From assembly GCF_021155775.2 (NCBI RefSeq), contig NC_060236.1, positions 25,620,238 to 25,684,237 on the forward strand: 64,000 bases of DNA, read 5' to 3'. Both the position numbers and the translations under genes were made by a program. This document shows positions 11,216-22,378 of this stretch, piece by piece. Origin of the DNA: Neodiprion pinetum. Lineage: Eukaryota; Arthropoda; Insecta; Hymenoptera; Diprionidae. The notes under the pieces were generated by a model. That model did no database searches, had not been told where the DNA came from, and was given only the letters and a program-made list of their open reading frames with translations. Position 1 is the first letter of the stretch, and each line of letters begins with the position of its first letter.

Positions 11216-13696
11216 CTGTAAATATAAAATATTCAACTACACTGTAGAGAATGACAAACGAGCTCTCAATGTGAAACCCTCGTATAAGTTTCCTTCTGAA
11301 TCAGTAACAGGAAACAAAATCAAATATGAATAATATTGTGCAATATCGATAAACAGGAAACGCAAAATGTATGTATAGATTCTTGGCTGCAACCGCAATT
11401 ATTATTTTTGGTTATTTGCCATCAATGGCTTCCCTACTTCCTGGCTGACTTTCTAATATTACACATCTGTTAAAAATGGTTATCATTTGTAAACTGCATC
11501 TATTATATGTGCAGGAAATATACCTTGAGGCAGAGCATTCAAAGTGATAAGCAACAATGGGTGGAGGATGGTAAGGCAAGTAGGATTTAATTGAAATTTG
11601 TTGATTGAAAGTAAGATAAATTTTAGAAGATACGTGTTCTGACAATTAACTAACTAAGTCTACATCTCAAGAAAAAATATTTAATTTTGCTTCGTGTGAC
11701 CTACTTCAGTAAATATTATCTACATGTCTAAATAAATACAAAATTTGTCAATTTTGTCGATAGCTATAAATTATGGCAAGGTAAATAACGTTTAAGAAAT
11801 ACATTAATAATATTTTACAAGTAAAATCACTATGTTTTATTTGACCAATGCCAATACATATTCATATGATATTTGATACATACTATTAACAAACAGGCTA
11901 GTTCGATTATGCCTTTTGAGCTTATTGACAAAGGATTATCATGAGGCACTTTCTTAACATGCAACGATTGTGATTGGTCTAAACTCGAGGGCACTCCGAA
12001 GCTGCCCAGAGCTAGATCGAAAACCATAATCGAACATGCCTAATATTGTACTTAAGACACATTTTAGTGTGGAAACTCTTGTAAGCATATCCTTTCCTTT
12101 GATATGAAGTTAAAAAAAAAGATGCAGTTACTTTTTACGGCGAGCCAATAATTGAAGGGAAAATTAGTTTCAGCACGATCCCATGTGTCGTGGTTAATGA
12201 TATTCGCAGAGTTTTCTATCGTAGTGATCAAAATATGCACTTAAATTTATTTTTAGCTGATTAAGCTATGAGTATAACATAATCTAAAAAACAGTGAAAA
12301 ATAATCAATCATCTTAATGAAACGAAATATATATTTGAGTATACATAGAACTTACGAAGAAATGATTTCTAACATGATTCAACAAGACAATAAATTGCTA
12401 TATCAAACAAAATGAGAATATCTGAGAACATATAGGAAAAGGAAAGCTGCTACTTTGGACAGTACTTAAATCAGAGTGAATCGCAAGTTTTTGCTTTTAA
12501 AATTCAGTACCATTTCCACGTGATTTGAAATATCGAAAATTTTTCGTTGAACACAAAACCTACATCGTATCAGAAAATTGTATTTCAGATACCATACAAT
12601 CACATAACGAGCTTGCTAATTGCGAATAAAAATTACTGTAGTAAATACCTGCCATTTACAGTACAATTTAATGTCCAGGCTTACAATAACCCAACAGCAA
12701 CGATATATCAACACTTTACGTCACCGATCACCCACTCAATTAATTTTTTTTCATCTTTAATTACATAATTTGATGTCTCATAATTGTAGAGTTACAGATA
12801 CGAAAAAAAATTATTAGCGAAGATGGCATTGCCCAATTCAATTTAAGAGCCCCCCCCGCGTCTAAAAAAAAAGATGTATGTAAAAAATGTTAATTAAATG
12901 CTATATCCAAACTCTAATGGGTATAAATATGAGAGCAACACATAGAGTGGCATTAACGTGCCAAATATAAAATTATTGTTCTAGCACCTATTGAGATAGG
13001 AGTAGACTTACTGAGAGAGAATAGTAGACCAAACATCACCAGTTAAAGTCACACCAATCCGAAAGTTCCAATTGTATTCAATTATAATCCAGCACCCGTG
13101 CATCCCCCTCGCTCTCACTATGATATAATGGAAAGAATATAAGCCGGACATATGGTTTCCATGATCGCTCCTCTGGCAAGGGTGTAATGAAAGCTGAATA
13201 AAAAAAAACGTCAGAGTAGAGAAAAAGTTAATCGGAGCTACAATAATTGCATATATCTTTTCTTCTCTCGAAGCAGTGAGTATCGACTGACAGTACTGCA
13301 GTTATAAGCATGGACTGAATTTATAAGTGATAAGGAACACTTGTAGAGATAATCTGTAGTTAAAGTTAACGCATTACTTCCAGTACGGAACTACTCGAGC
13401 AATAGACATAACAAAAGTATATTTCACATTGGTCCCATATAGAATATTCAGTATCCACTTTCTTCAGACCAAGAATATTTGACGCTAATAAAAAAAAATT
13501 AAGTAAAAAATTGATAATATACGTGAACTAAGTTGATAACGATGCATCTATGAGGGGCACGCAATAAATGTTAAAACTAAAAAAAAAAATGATTAAAACA
13601 AAGCTCGATTGTTACTGAAAACTAAAATATCCTACACCGAATTAGTATAGCTATATCTTACGAGTCGATGCAGACGTATAAATATGACAATCCTGT
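11216..13696. other. Long spacer between T6 and T7
   Basis: About 2.5 kb of AT-rich DNA with no recognisable exon. Short frames are scattered and unsupported. A C-rich run follows 12849. I see no mobile element ends. Confidence 0.4.
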
Positions 13697-14750
13697 TCAA
13701 TTGTGCATCATAATATTGTCGGATGAATCGGTTCTCTGCTGCTCTTGCTGGGCACGTGCATTCTGTTTAGCATGAGTTTTAAGATGGGAATTGAGCATTG
13801 TCTTTGAGGCAAACGACTTTTGGCAGATATTGCAAGGATAGGGACGATCCCCTGTGTGACCCCTAAGGTGGACAACAAGGGTTGTTCTTTGCGTAAACCG
13901 TTTACCGCAATGGGTACACTCGTGAGGGCGCTCGCCGGTGTGAGTTCGCCTATGGACGCTCAAATAATTTTGTGATATAAAACCCTTGTTGCACAAATCG
14001 CATACATGGGGCTTTTCCCCCGTATGTTTTCTTACATGCACAGTAAGGTATGTTTTACTCGATACAGCCTTACCGCATATATGGCATACAAACTCGCTCT
14101 GTACTGCACCGGTGCTGTGAGTCTTCATATGAACAAGGAGGACCTGTTTGCGAGAGAATCGTTTATTGCATAGCTCGCAGTGATGTTTTTTCTGAGGAGG
14201 AACATAGTCAGGCTGGTGAAGCTTAGCGTGAAGCCTCAGCCCTTGTCGATACCTGAACGAAGCTTGACATATCTGACATTGGAACGGTTTTTCTCTGCTA
14301 TGTATAGTTTGATGTTCCTGATAATTACTCTTCGTGTAAAACCCCATGCCACACACGTCACAACGATACTTGTAGTCAAAGTGATGTCGTCGTTGATGAT
14401 TAATAAGATTAGAACGATGAAGACTCGAATATCCACATGTTTCACAAACGTTTGTTTTCTCGCCATTGTGGATCAGCTGATGTTTCCTCAGTACAGAAGT
14501 GGTCTTAAAACTTCGTCCGCACTCGTCACAAGCATAAGGATATTTTTCATCGTGCACCTCGAGATGCATGCTAAGCGCTTGTGTCGAGGCGAAACTTTCC
14601 CCGCACAATGTGCACAGATATAGCCTTACGGTGTTCTCCACATTCAAACGATCGTGCAAGGATATTTCATGATCCCCGGTAATTTCGGTACCGCTACAGT
14701 CCTGCGACATCACCACGCTACCAGGCAAGCTGCTCTTTGTAACAAAATAT
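13697..14750 (-). CDS. Terminal zinc-finger exon T7 of the ZAD locus
   Basis: The frame has 351 codons (stop included) after an ATTTGCAG acceptor. One base, A, completes the split codon, giving Gly again with the GG of shared exon 4. A short linker of about 45 residues leads to ten C2H2 fingers, most with good TGEKP-type linkers, followed by a Gln/Ser-rich tail. The fingers AVSSKTYL and KRFTQRTTL sit in the same relative order as in T2 and T3. Inferred role: DNA-binding tail of one isoform. A donor-like CCAG/GTAAGC lies about 50 bases upstream on the same strand, but no coding frame feeds it. Confidence 0.87.
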
Positions 14751-16621
14751 CTGCAAATAAGAGACACAGGGCATGAATGACGTGAGACTCGGCCAGCTTA
14801 CCTGGAAATTCAACTATTCAGCTTAATACTGTGGTGAGAGTATAAAAATAATATCTAGACTATAGACGCGCGGCAATAGCACCTGCTACAATGGAAATCA
14901 GATTGTCGTCAACTCAATGACATTAATGTTCTGCACATTCACAGAATGTCACCATCCATGTAGAAAGAATTCGTTTCTTAGGTATGTTCAACTTTATATA
15001 TGTTATCATCATTATTAGTAGTAGTAATAGTGGTAGTACGACAGTGGACTTCCCATAACTTCTTGCATGCAGACTTGTCATTACAATTGGCTTTTGGTCA
15101 CACGCATTAATACGTGTAGATGTATTTCACTACTAACAGCCATGACGCGGGTAATGGGAATCGCAATGCGAGAAGCATTCTCAATTAACTCATGTCGATG
15201 CTCTTCAACGTTATAATTTATAGCAAAGCTAGGAAACTGGGCATTATAGACCCTCCAGCACAGGAAGTTATGGAGAGTCCCTGTAGAATGATATACGAAA
15301 ACATGAAAATAGGCAGTCGTACTTATGTGCTCAAAATTAAACAGCAAACACGTATACACGATTCTTATTCACACTATTTCAAATCAAAAATTCGTTTAGT
15401 TAAGGTATGAGAAGTCATATTCATTTATCCACTTCCAGCTTCAGACACAAATAAATATTCATTAATTTTCGATGTAAAAGAAAACAAAATAATGAACATT
15501 AAATTATTTTACGACACACCTTGCATGTAGAATCAGATGAGCCAAATAATACATTCTGCTCACGATACAACCCTTTGAATTTAAGCTTAATTCCTTCATC
15601 GCACCAAACTGTGTGTGACCAAGGATTGAAATCCACTCATGCTTCAATTGTCCTCCACCTCTGTGTCGTGCCCATTTACAGTATGATCACTAGGTACTGA
15701 AAATCTTGATGCGATTACAAGACAGACCATTTTTGTGTAGGTTAATTCCAGAACAGGGCCCATTGCCTGATTTGTCTTGCGATCAGTCACACCAAAAACT
15801 TGAACTACACAGTCCCTTGAAATTCTATATTGATAACAATGATGGTTCCAAGAGAGACCCAGTAAAAATTGTGGATCTTCATCGTCGTTATTTCGTCGCA
15901 CACACCAAAGTTAACTTACCATACTTGTTATACCATTGTGAACTGGAGGTCACTGGATGCAATAGTCATCAGACGCTACACTATGCTGTTCGATTCGATT
16001 TTTAATGCAACAAGGGCTAATCTATACAAGCAGTGACCATTGATTAGTCTTCGTTTATTTGTTTCAGCTTTGCCTTGTAGAAACCACAAGTTCGGTGAAA
16101 TGCTTAACATCAACCTAAATGTGAAACAATAAATACAGGAGTTCATACACGGATAGATTAATGTAATATATGGTTATATTAATGAAATACTTCTGAATGT
16201 AGTAATGTTTATTATTCAACCTACAAGAAGTAAATAACAACAAATATTGATCAGTGAAATGTGATAAGTTCAAACTATAATTGTGGAATAGTATTGCTTC
16301 ACTAAAATTTATAAATTTTGTGTAAAATTAATCAATAGGTAAATGACTAAATGAAATGTGAAAATTCATAATGCAAATATGAGAATTACAGTTCAAAGCA
16401 ACAAAAATATTTCAACCCATATATGAACTATGAATAAACTGTACTAATTTCTGAATAATTATTCAATGTGATACTAACAACAGATATGCAAAAACGAACC
16501 AATTAGTATCCGATTGTCTCAAGTATGTATTACAGTTAGGTTCAGCAAAATACGCAAAATATGAGACAAATTTACAAATTTAATCTAATAAATCTAATAC
16601 GGAAAAATCAGTTGAGACTGC
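14751..16621. other. Spacer between T7 and T8, with one unexplained open frame
   Basis: Mostly AT-rich and non-coding. An unexplained minus-strand frame at 15644-15913 is listed separately. On the minus strand ATTAAA near 16580-16585 is a weak candidate poly(A) signal for T8. Confidence 0.4.
15644..15913 (-). other. Unexplained open reading frame in the T7-T8 spacer
   Basis: An open stretch of about 89 codons reads MGPVLELTYTKMVCLVI in its middle and ends in TGA... or an equivalent stop at 15644. I recognise no family. There is no convincing acceptor in the locus-wide phase at its start. The opposite strand is also open for about 100 codons over the same interval, which is unusual in this AT-rich spacer and may only reflect a locally GC-richer patch. 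It could be an exon of the ZAD locus, an old insertion, or chance. Confidence 0.2.
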
Positions 16622-17618
16622 CTAGTGTTTTTTCATATGATTGAGCATAATTGTACGGGTAACGAATCCTTTACCACACTGTGTACAAGTGTAGGGTCGC
16701 TCGCCAGTGTGATACCGTCTATGAACGGTAAGTGTCGAAGCCTGAGTAAATGATTTACCACACATTGCACACAGGTAGGGTCTTTCACCGGTATGTATAC
16801 GTTGATGAACAACGTAATACTTGCGATGGGTGAATCCCTTGCCACAAACATCACAAATTAATGGACGTGAGCGATGTACCAGCTTGTGCGTAGTCAAGGA
16901 ATCAAGAGATGGGAATTCCTGGGAACACACTTCACAAGGGAACGAAGCTGACGAGGATAGCGCATTTGTGGAGGTAGCAATAGAAGAGACCTCAGCCAAG
17001 TTCATATCCCCTAGTCTTACACTATCCATAGTGTCGGTTCGCGACATTGATTTGTGAGATTTAGCGTGGTGGTTGTAATTGTTCCTTGTGTCGAAACGCA
17101 TTAGACAAAGAGAGCACGAGTAAGGTCTAGCAGTATCCGTATCATGCATTTTAGTATGACGATCTAAAAGTTTTTGATATCGAAACGTGGCAGGACATAA
17201 TTGACAAGTAAACGGTTTTACGTCCGAATGCATTGCCTCGTGCATTTTTAAATGATGCTGAGTCGTAAAGGTCTTTCCACACACGATGCATCCAAATTTA
17301 CGCTCCATGTGAGTCCTCGTATGATAATTTAATTTGAAACGGGTAATAAATTCCTTCCCACATGTGGGGCAAGCGTACGAAGTAGCTGGCAAAGACGAGG
17401 ACAACATATGATTACGTTCAAAAGTCGACGACTGTGGATAGTCACTGCGTACCGTGTCTAACGTAGTGGGTACAACGGCAAGAGCAGTGTAATTACCACG
17501 ATAACATAGCTGGTCATTAATCGATATCGATGCGATGGCTGCTTCACCGCACTCGGGGGATGAGGGTGATAGTATTTGTCGCAGCATCCCTGACAAACCC
17601 CCGAATACCTCGTCTTCC
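16622..17618 (-). CDS. Terminal zinc-finger exon T8 of the ZAD locus (nearest the shared 5' exons)
   Basis: The frame has 332 codons (stop included) after a CTTTCAG acceptor at 17619-17620, with one base finishing the split codon. A linker of about 80 residues precedes eight C2H2 fingers: four, then a Ser-rich gap of about 40 residues, then four more ending HMKKH directly before TAG. Joined to shared exons 1-4 it gives a predicted 613-residue ZAD zinc-finger protein. It is also the nearest target for the short alternative first exon at 18349-18300. Its finger order differs most from T2-T4, so it may be an older member of the array. Confidence 0.88.
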
Positions 17619-18299
17619 CTGAAAGGATAAACTCAAGAACAATGGCCGCGATACTGCTGCTAATTCTGACATCAACACGAGCAGGCGAGTGAGATGCTTG
17701 TGTGATGTGTTATGTGGTTGTGCGAGTGCATTGCGTTGCCGTACACTATCTCAATGGCTCGGCTCAGAGAGACTCTCGAGTATCCAGCGCCATTATAAAT
17801 TTAACAGCTTGAACATTTCAATATTCATCTCCGTATTCAAACTTTCATTGCCTTCCATCGCAAATTCTTATCTTCCACATTTTACCCTGTTTCATCAGAC
17901 ATTGGAAATCACTACCAAGCATTAACTACAAACGCCTGTCTAGTACCTGTCGTGAACACAGCAGTGTCAATTTAGCATCACCACATTCACCTCAATCAAA
18001 TACGTATTGATGCTTGGCCATCGAAAACTAAATTCTCTCTGATACACGTAAGCACTACGTTGAAAATTCATTTCTTCTTATTTCTTCAATTTAGCAACAA
18101 CACACGTGACGTTTTACGGAAGGAAAAAAACTTAGTTACAATTTAACAATTAGTCAATTGCAGGAATAGGAGGTAAATTGCAGGAATAGGATGCATATCG
18201 ATGGTACCACCAGTAAAAATGAAACCTTAGTCAAGATCAAGAAAATATAAATATAAGAATACTATAAATTGATAATTCAAGTTATCATGTTTTTCTCAC
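17619..18299. other. Spacer between T8 and alternative first exon
   Basis: No coding exon is supported. On the minus strand this would be the intron from the 18300 donor to T8. Confidence 0.4.
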
Positions 18300-18349
18300 C
18301 TTCGAATACTATCAGCACATCTCTGCAGTAACTGAAGCACGTCTAACAT
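18300..18349 (-). CDS. Candidate alternative first coding exon of the ZAD locus, lacking ZAD
   Basis: On the minus strand an ATG opens 16 codons (MLDVLQLLQRCADSIR) and then AG, followed by a strong GTGAGA donor. The exon therefore ends in phase 2, exactly like shared exon 4, and can join any of the terminal zinc-finger exons without a frame change. The peptide is a short amphipathic stretch without zinc ligands. If used, it would make isoforms with zinc fingers but no ZAD, from an internal promoter. Evidence is the ATG, open frame, donor strength and phase; there is no transcript support. Confidence 0.5.
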
Positions 18350-20186
18350 CTTCTTCTTATACGGTACACCAAATTAAAGGATGAATTCTTCGTGCATATT
18401 TCATCACTCAACTCCCGAATATGATTTTTGCAACCACACCAATCACTTCATTATTTATGCACGTTTCCAAGAGTTTTTAAAAATATGTCACGAAATGTTA
18501 TAGTATCTAATGGTTAATAGTGTAAGCTCGATCAAGATTCACAAAATGTCACGGATTATCGCATTTTCCATTGTGTAAAAACGGTAGGTGTATGACGATA
18601 GCGTAAAGAAGTTGCGCAATTATGCAGCAACAATGCACATGCACACGACATGGCACAAGCTATATTATTTAAACATAATAAACATGATTTTCATAACCCT
18701 CAGACTGTACAAGATCGAGATATAAGTAACATAATATGTGAAATGTAGCAACCATTGATGAAAAGGAAAGGCACAGGACTTCTAAAATGAATAAAAAACA
18801 TACTCGCCTTTTTCTAAATGTTGACATGATACGTCTGTCTGCATCCAAGATCCGTCAAAAATTTTTGGTAATTGCTGATGACACAATTATCAATGTTGTG
18901 TAGATATCTTGAATACCTTCTTCTTTCTTCAATTTTCAGTATGAGCTGTCTCAGATTTTCAGAGAAAATTCAGCTATCGTTCTTCTTTGAAAATTTTCAA
19001 CACACTTCCAACACACACGATATACCAGGAGAGACACACGAGAACTCCATAAAAATAGGGAATATTTATCAATTGTGTATGCAAAAAATAAATCAAATTT
19101 CGTTGATCTAAATCGCAACACCTACATGTGGGATATTCTTCGCAATGCTATCGAGGTACGACTGTATCGCATCTATATTAATTTTCACGGCAAAGCTCAT
19201 CATTTAGAAAACAGTGTCTCGACCAAATTTGGTCATGTGCGGCATTGAGTGCCTTACATAAGCGTGGTAATGTTATATCGACAACACGTATATAAGATTG
19301 TTTTGTGGACAGACAAAAATTTTAAGAATAATCGAGTAGAGAGCATTTACAATTGGATACAATGCTGGCAGAATCGAAATTCTCTATGGATTAGACATGA
19401 AATTTCTCTGTCCATAAAACAAGAATTTCAACATCGAAAGAAAAATAACAAAAAGGGAACTGAGTATACCCTTATGAAAGAATATGCATATTCACATATA
19501 CAGCATCAACTTACATAAATTTGAAATATTCTCATACCCGATCAAAAATAAATTTTGACCAACAATCTGTGGTTTACATTATTTATGCTGTATAGCAACA
19601 GATTTCCTTTCATATAAGCATACAAAAACATGCTCTTATACTACGCATACATCATATATGTTATAATAAAAAGCATCTAGCAATTTGTAGTTCCAATTTA
19701 TTAATTGCCTGAATATTAATTTTGTAGCACACAATTCAGACTCGACACATAAAAAAAAAAAGTACAAAGCATTGCTATAATCATAATCTTTTTTTTTTTT
19801 CTCAACTGAGTATTTTCCAACTGAACAAATTGCTAAAGGCCTGAGCCAAAGATGGTTGTGAGGTGTGTAGGTGGACACAATTCATTTCGTGCCCTGTGCA
19901 CCTTAACAATTAAAAGGTGACTAACTCTCCAGAGTACCCATCTAGGTTGTTTGATCGCAATTTTACATTAACACGAACCATGGAAAGTACAAAAGAAAAA
20001 CCTATTCGGTTTGAAAAGATGATTAAAAAAAAGTTTCCAATACATATCCCATCAGAATCCCATTCAGAAAAATAAACAACCTCATTACTTAGAAGAGTGA
20101 GTGTTTGCGCATGTGTGTGGATTTCACAACGAAACACCTTTGGCTCTCAATGGCAAGGGCAGTGAAGAAAAAAAAGGAAAACTCAC
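18350..20186. other. Intron between shared exon 4 and downstream exons; possible internal promoter
   Basis: AT-rich and non-coding as far as I can see. If the first exon at 18349 is real, its promoter must lie in the right part of this stretch (just above 18349). Short frames on both strands look random. Confidence 0.35.
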
Positions 20187-20370
20187 CCAGACTTGGGATC
20201 ACCGTCGGTTGTCTGGGGCATAGCCATTTCTGGCATTTCCACGATTTTTTGCTGCTGCAAGCCGGACGGACCCGCTTCGTCGCAAGCCAGGGATACATTT
20301 ACAAACGTCGTAGGTTCAATCGTTCTACTATTACTAGGATCTTCCTCGCTTTCTTCCTTGACAGGTAGAC
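20187..20370 (-). CDS. Shared exon 4 of the ZAD zinc-finger locus (linker; last common exon)
   Basis: This exon has 184 coding bases between a TAATACAG acceptor and a strong GTGAGT donor. It continues the frame of exon 3 (phase 1 in) and leaves GG (phase 2 out). The peptide is a linker beginning LPVKEESEED, which contains VKEE, a fit to the SUMO-acceptor pattern (hydrophobic-K-x-E). It ends with TDGDPKSG. The phase-2 exit is the key to the locus: all eight terminal zinc-finger exons supply the single missing base. Linkers of this sort in ZAD proteins are usually disordered and carry regulatory contacts. Confidence 0.8.
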
Positions 20371-20553
20371 CTGTATTAAAATCAAAATGTTCAAATTAAA
20401 CACAGACTCGAAATCAATAATTAAATCAGAACACCATACTTGTCAGTTGAATACAACGTACGTTATTAAGATTAGAAAGAAGTTCAAAAAACATTGAGCT
20501 TATTCTAGGAATTTTGAAACTATTAAGCAAACTAAATGAATTTCTTCGTGTAC

Positions 20554-20908
20554 CATCATCACCATCGCAATCATCGTCAGAGTTTTCTTCATCATCGCTA
20601 GTTTCCTCTTCCTCGTCCTGTTGATGCGTTGTTGCATTAGTTTGGGACTCGGCAATCTGTTCATGTCCAGGTTGACTACTTGGACCAGGTACAGCCTGTT
20701 GGATAGGTTGGATAGGTTGGATGGGTCCAGTGCTTGTATCCATTGGCACAGCAGTTAATTGCTGCTGTGTTGAGCTGGGAATAATTAGCGGCATGCCTAG
20801 TCCCATGTTGTCTATAACTCCTATACCAATGCCAGGTTGAACTCCAGTCACCTGTATTGCTGTGCCTCCCAATCCGCTGGAACTGTTTTCTTCTTGTTTC
20901 ATTGTACT
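20554..20908 (-). CDS. Shared exon 3 of the ZAD zinc-finger locus (Gly/Pro/Gln-rich and acidic linker)
   Basis: This exon has 355 coding bases after a TTCGCAG acceptor, and enters in phase 0 from exon 2. The first half is Gly/Ile/Pro/Gln-rich and includes a small PIQ tandem repeat. The second half is a strongly acidic run, DEEEETSDDEENSDDD. The donor, GATG/GTACAC, is weak but is the one that leaves the right phase for exon 4. An internal ATG occurs at 20902. The region is probably disordered and may act in transcriptional regulation. No domain is recognised. Confidence 0.72.
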
Positions 20909-21579
20909 CTGCGAACAAAAGTCATAATCATACTGTTAAAACTATGTATTATGGATAACCAACAATGATTAACTAGGGTTAATTAGATTTGAATGTGAAA
21001 CTAAATGCCTACACAAGCTTTTGATTGGGTTTGTAAACAGATCGCAGATACTATACCTATTTGGGAAACATTGTAATATTTCGATAAAATTTATTTTGTA
21101 TTTAAAAGAACGTTCTCAGTAGCAGTGTCACGATCTCTCTACATACATGTTGATCTAACACCTCTTTTAATTTTTGCCACTCTAAAAGTTCATGTCTAAT
21201 ACAAGACCACTGACAAAATTTTCGAATTGCATAGTAAAAAGTTTGGTGCAAAATAAAACTACAAAAATTTAAATGAACATAAGCCATTCAAATGAACAAC
21301 CCAGTACACTTGCCAATAAAAAAAGATAAACTTGATATTAATTGTACTCTAATGTTGGCAGAAGATGTATCTCAACAATTATACTGCATTAATAGTTTAA
21401 TTAAGTGAGTATAAACATACATGTCCAAAATATTGTGGTCACTGTTTACAACGATTGTCAAGGTAAACAAGAAAAAAATAGAAGAGTAAATATGAGATTG
21501 TCATGTGTTCGATTTCGTGTTTCAAACACAGTCAAACTGAAGCAACATTGTTGTGTTTAGGGCAGATGAGTTAAATTAC

Positions 21580-21753
21580 CGGATTTAGGACGCCAGTGAC
21601 ATAGCCTTGCTTGTCCTCCAAGCCAACTTCGCCAAGCCATTGGAGTAGCTGCTTCTCGGCGTTTGCCGTTGTATTCCAAAATTGGTAAAGTAATTCTACT
21701 TTGTAAACGCAATCGTCGCATATCTTTTTAGGTAACTTGTCTTCCCGTGCAAC
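21580..21753 (-). CDS. Shared exon 2 of the ZAD zinc-finger locus (second half of ZAD)
   Basis: This is a 58-codon exon, phase 0 in and out, with a TTACAG acceptor and GTAATT donor. It supplies the second zinc-binding Cys pair of the ZAD (KLPKKICDDC; residues about 56 and 59 of the protein). The long helix typical of the domain follows (YKVELLYQFWNTTANAEKQL). ZAD is a treble-clef-like, four-cysteine N-terminal domain that mediates homodimerisation in insect C2H2 proteins. Together with exon 1 the four ligands and the spacing fit the family well. Confidence 0.9.
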
Positions 21754-21977
21754 CTGTAATAAAATTCATTTGTAAAATGCAGTTCGCTCAGAATCGCGTC
21801 TATATTCATCTATTTGTACATATCATAGTTGTTAGAACAGCATTCGCCAATTAAAGTAGAATTATATACATAATTCACAGGAATAGAGTCCGGGACGCCG
21901 TAGCGTCCCTTTGTTAGGAATGGCGTCGGACCGCCTGCCGTAACGACGCGGTACGAGCAATAAGGAGGAAGGGCGAA

Positions 21978-21979
<2 letters not shown>

Positions 21980-22009
<30 letters not shown>
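21980..22009. repeat. Poly(G) homopolymer, about 30 bases, in intron 1
   Basis: An unbroken G run on the plus strand lies in the first intron of the ZAD locus; the transcript strand carries poly(C). Such a run can form a G-quadruplex and is often length-variable or mis-sequenced, so the true length is uncertain. Confidence 0.9.
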
Positions 22010-22010
<1 letters not shown>

Positions 22011-22246
22011 GCAGAGCAGAGAAAAAGAAGGATCGATTTTACAACCACAGAACAGCAACACCGAAGCGGCATTTCACGTACGAGATAAGAAACTGTAATA
22101 GCGGGAACAGTGATCGAGAACCACGCTGTGTACTCGATACATACGGAATCGATAAATTCATTGTAAATGGTAGGAAACAATAACCGTGACAAAATGGCGA
22201 CCGTATATTGGCTGGCATAGAGCGATGGCGTAGTTTGTAGGCTTAC

Positions 22247-22378
22247 CTTGACCGGCAAGCAGGCCGCAATCTTTAAAAAAATCTGCCTGACATCACCCTC
22301 ACCCTCGAATATCGGTACGGACACACGATCTTTCATTAGACACAATCTGCACAAATCCAAATAGTCGAGGGACGACAT
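22247..22378 (-). CDS. Shared exon 1 of the ZAD zinc-finger locus (start codon and first half of ZAD)
   Basis: The ATG at 22378 opens 44 codons ending at a strong AAG/GTAAGC donor, phase 0. The peptide starts MSSLDYLDLCRLCL; the CRLC motif is the hallmark first ligand pair of the ZAD (residues 10 and 13). VSVPIFEGEGDVRQIFLKI and a Cys/Leu/Pro segment follow. There is no other in-frame ATG close upstream. The sequence above it is GC-richer than the surroundings, as expected for a promoter and 5' UTR. The frame runs past the donor into a Pro-rich shadow frame that includes the poly(C) run, which is not coding. Confidence 0.9.

Noticed and set aside
14752..14810. Extra upstream exon for T7 ending at CCAG/GTAAGC
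   Set aside because: The intron would be only about 50 bases and the preceding sequence has no open frame with an ATG.
1..17618. The zinc-finger exons as eight separate intronless genes
   Set aside because: They lack start codons at their heads, each follows a plausible acceptor, and phases agree across the array. Separate genes with hidden first exons remain possible but are less economical.
21810..22240. Proline-run protein frames across intron 1
   Set aside because: The Pro runs come from the poly(C) strand of a homopolymer. The frame simply runs past the exon 1 donor.
22247..22378. BTB domain as in lola
   Set aside because: The N-terminal exons show the CRLC and KLPKKICDDC ligand pairs of ZAD and none of the BTB motifs.
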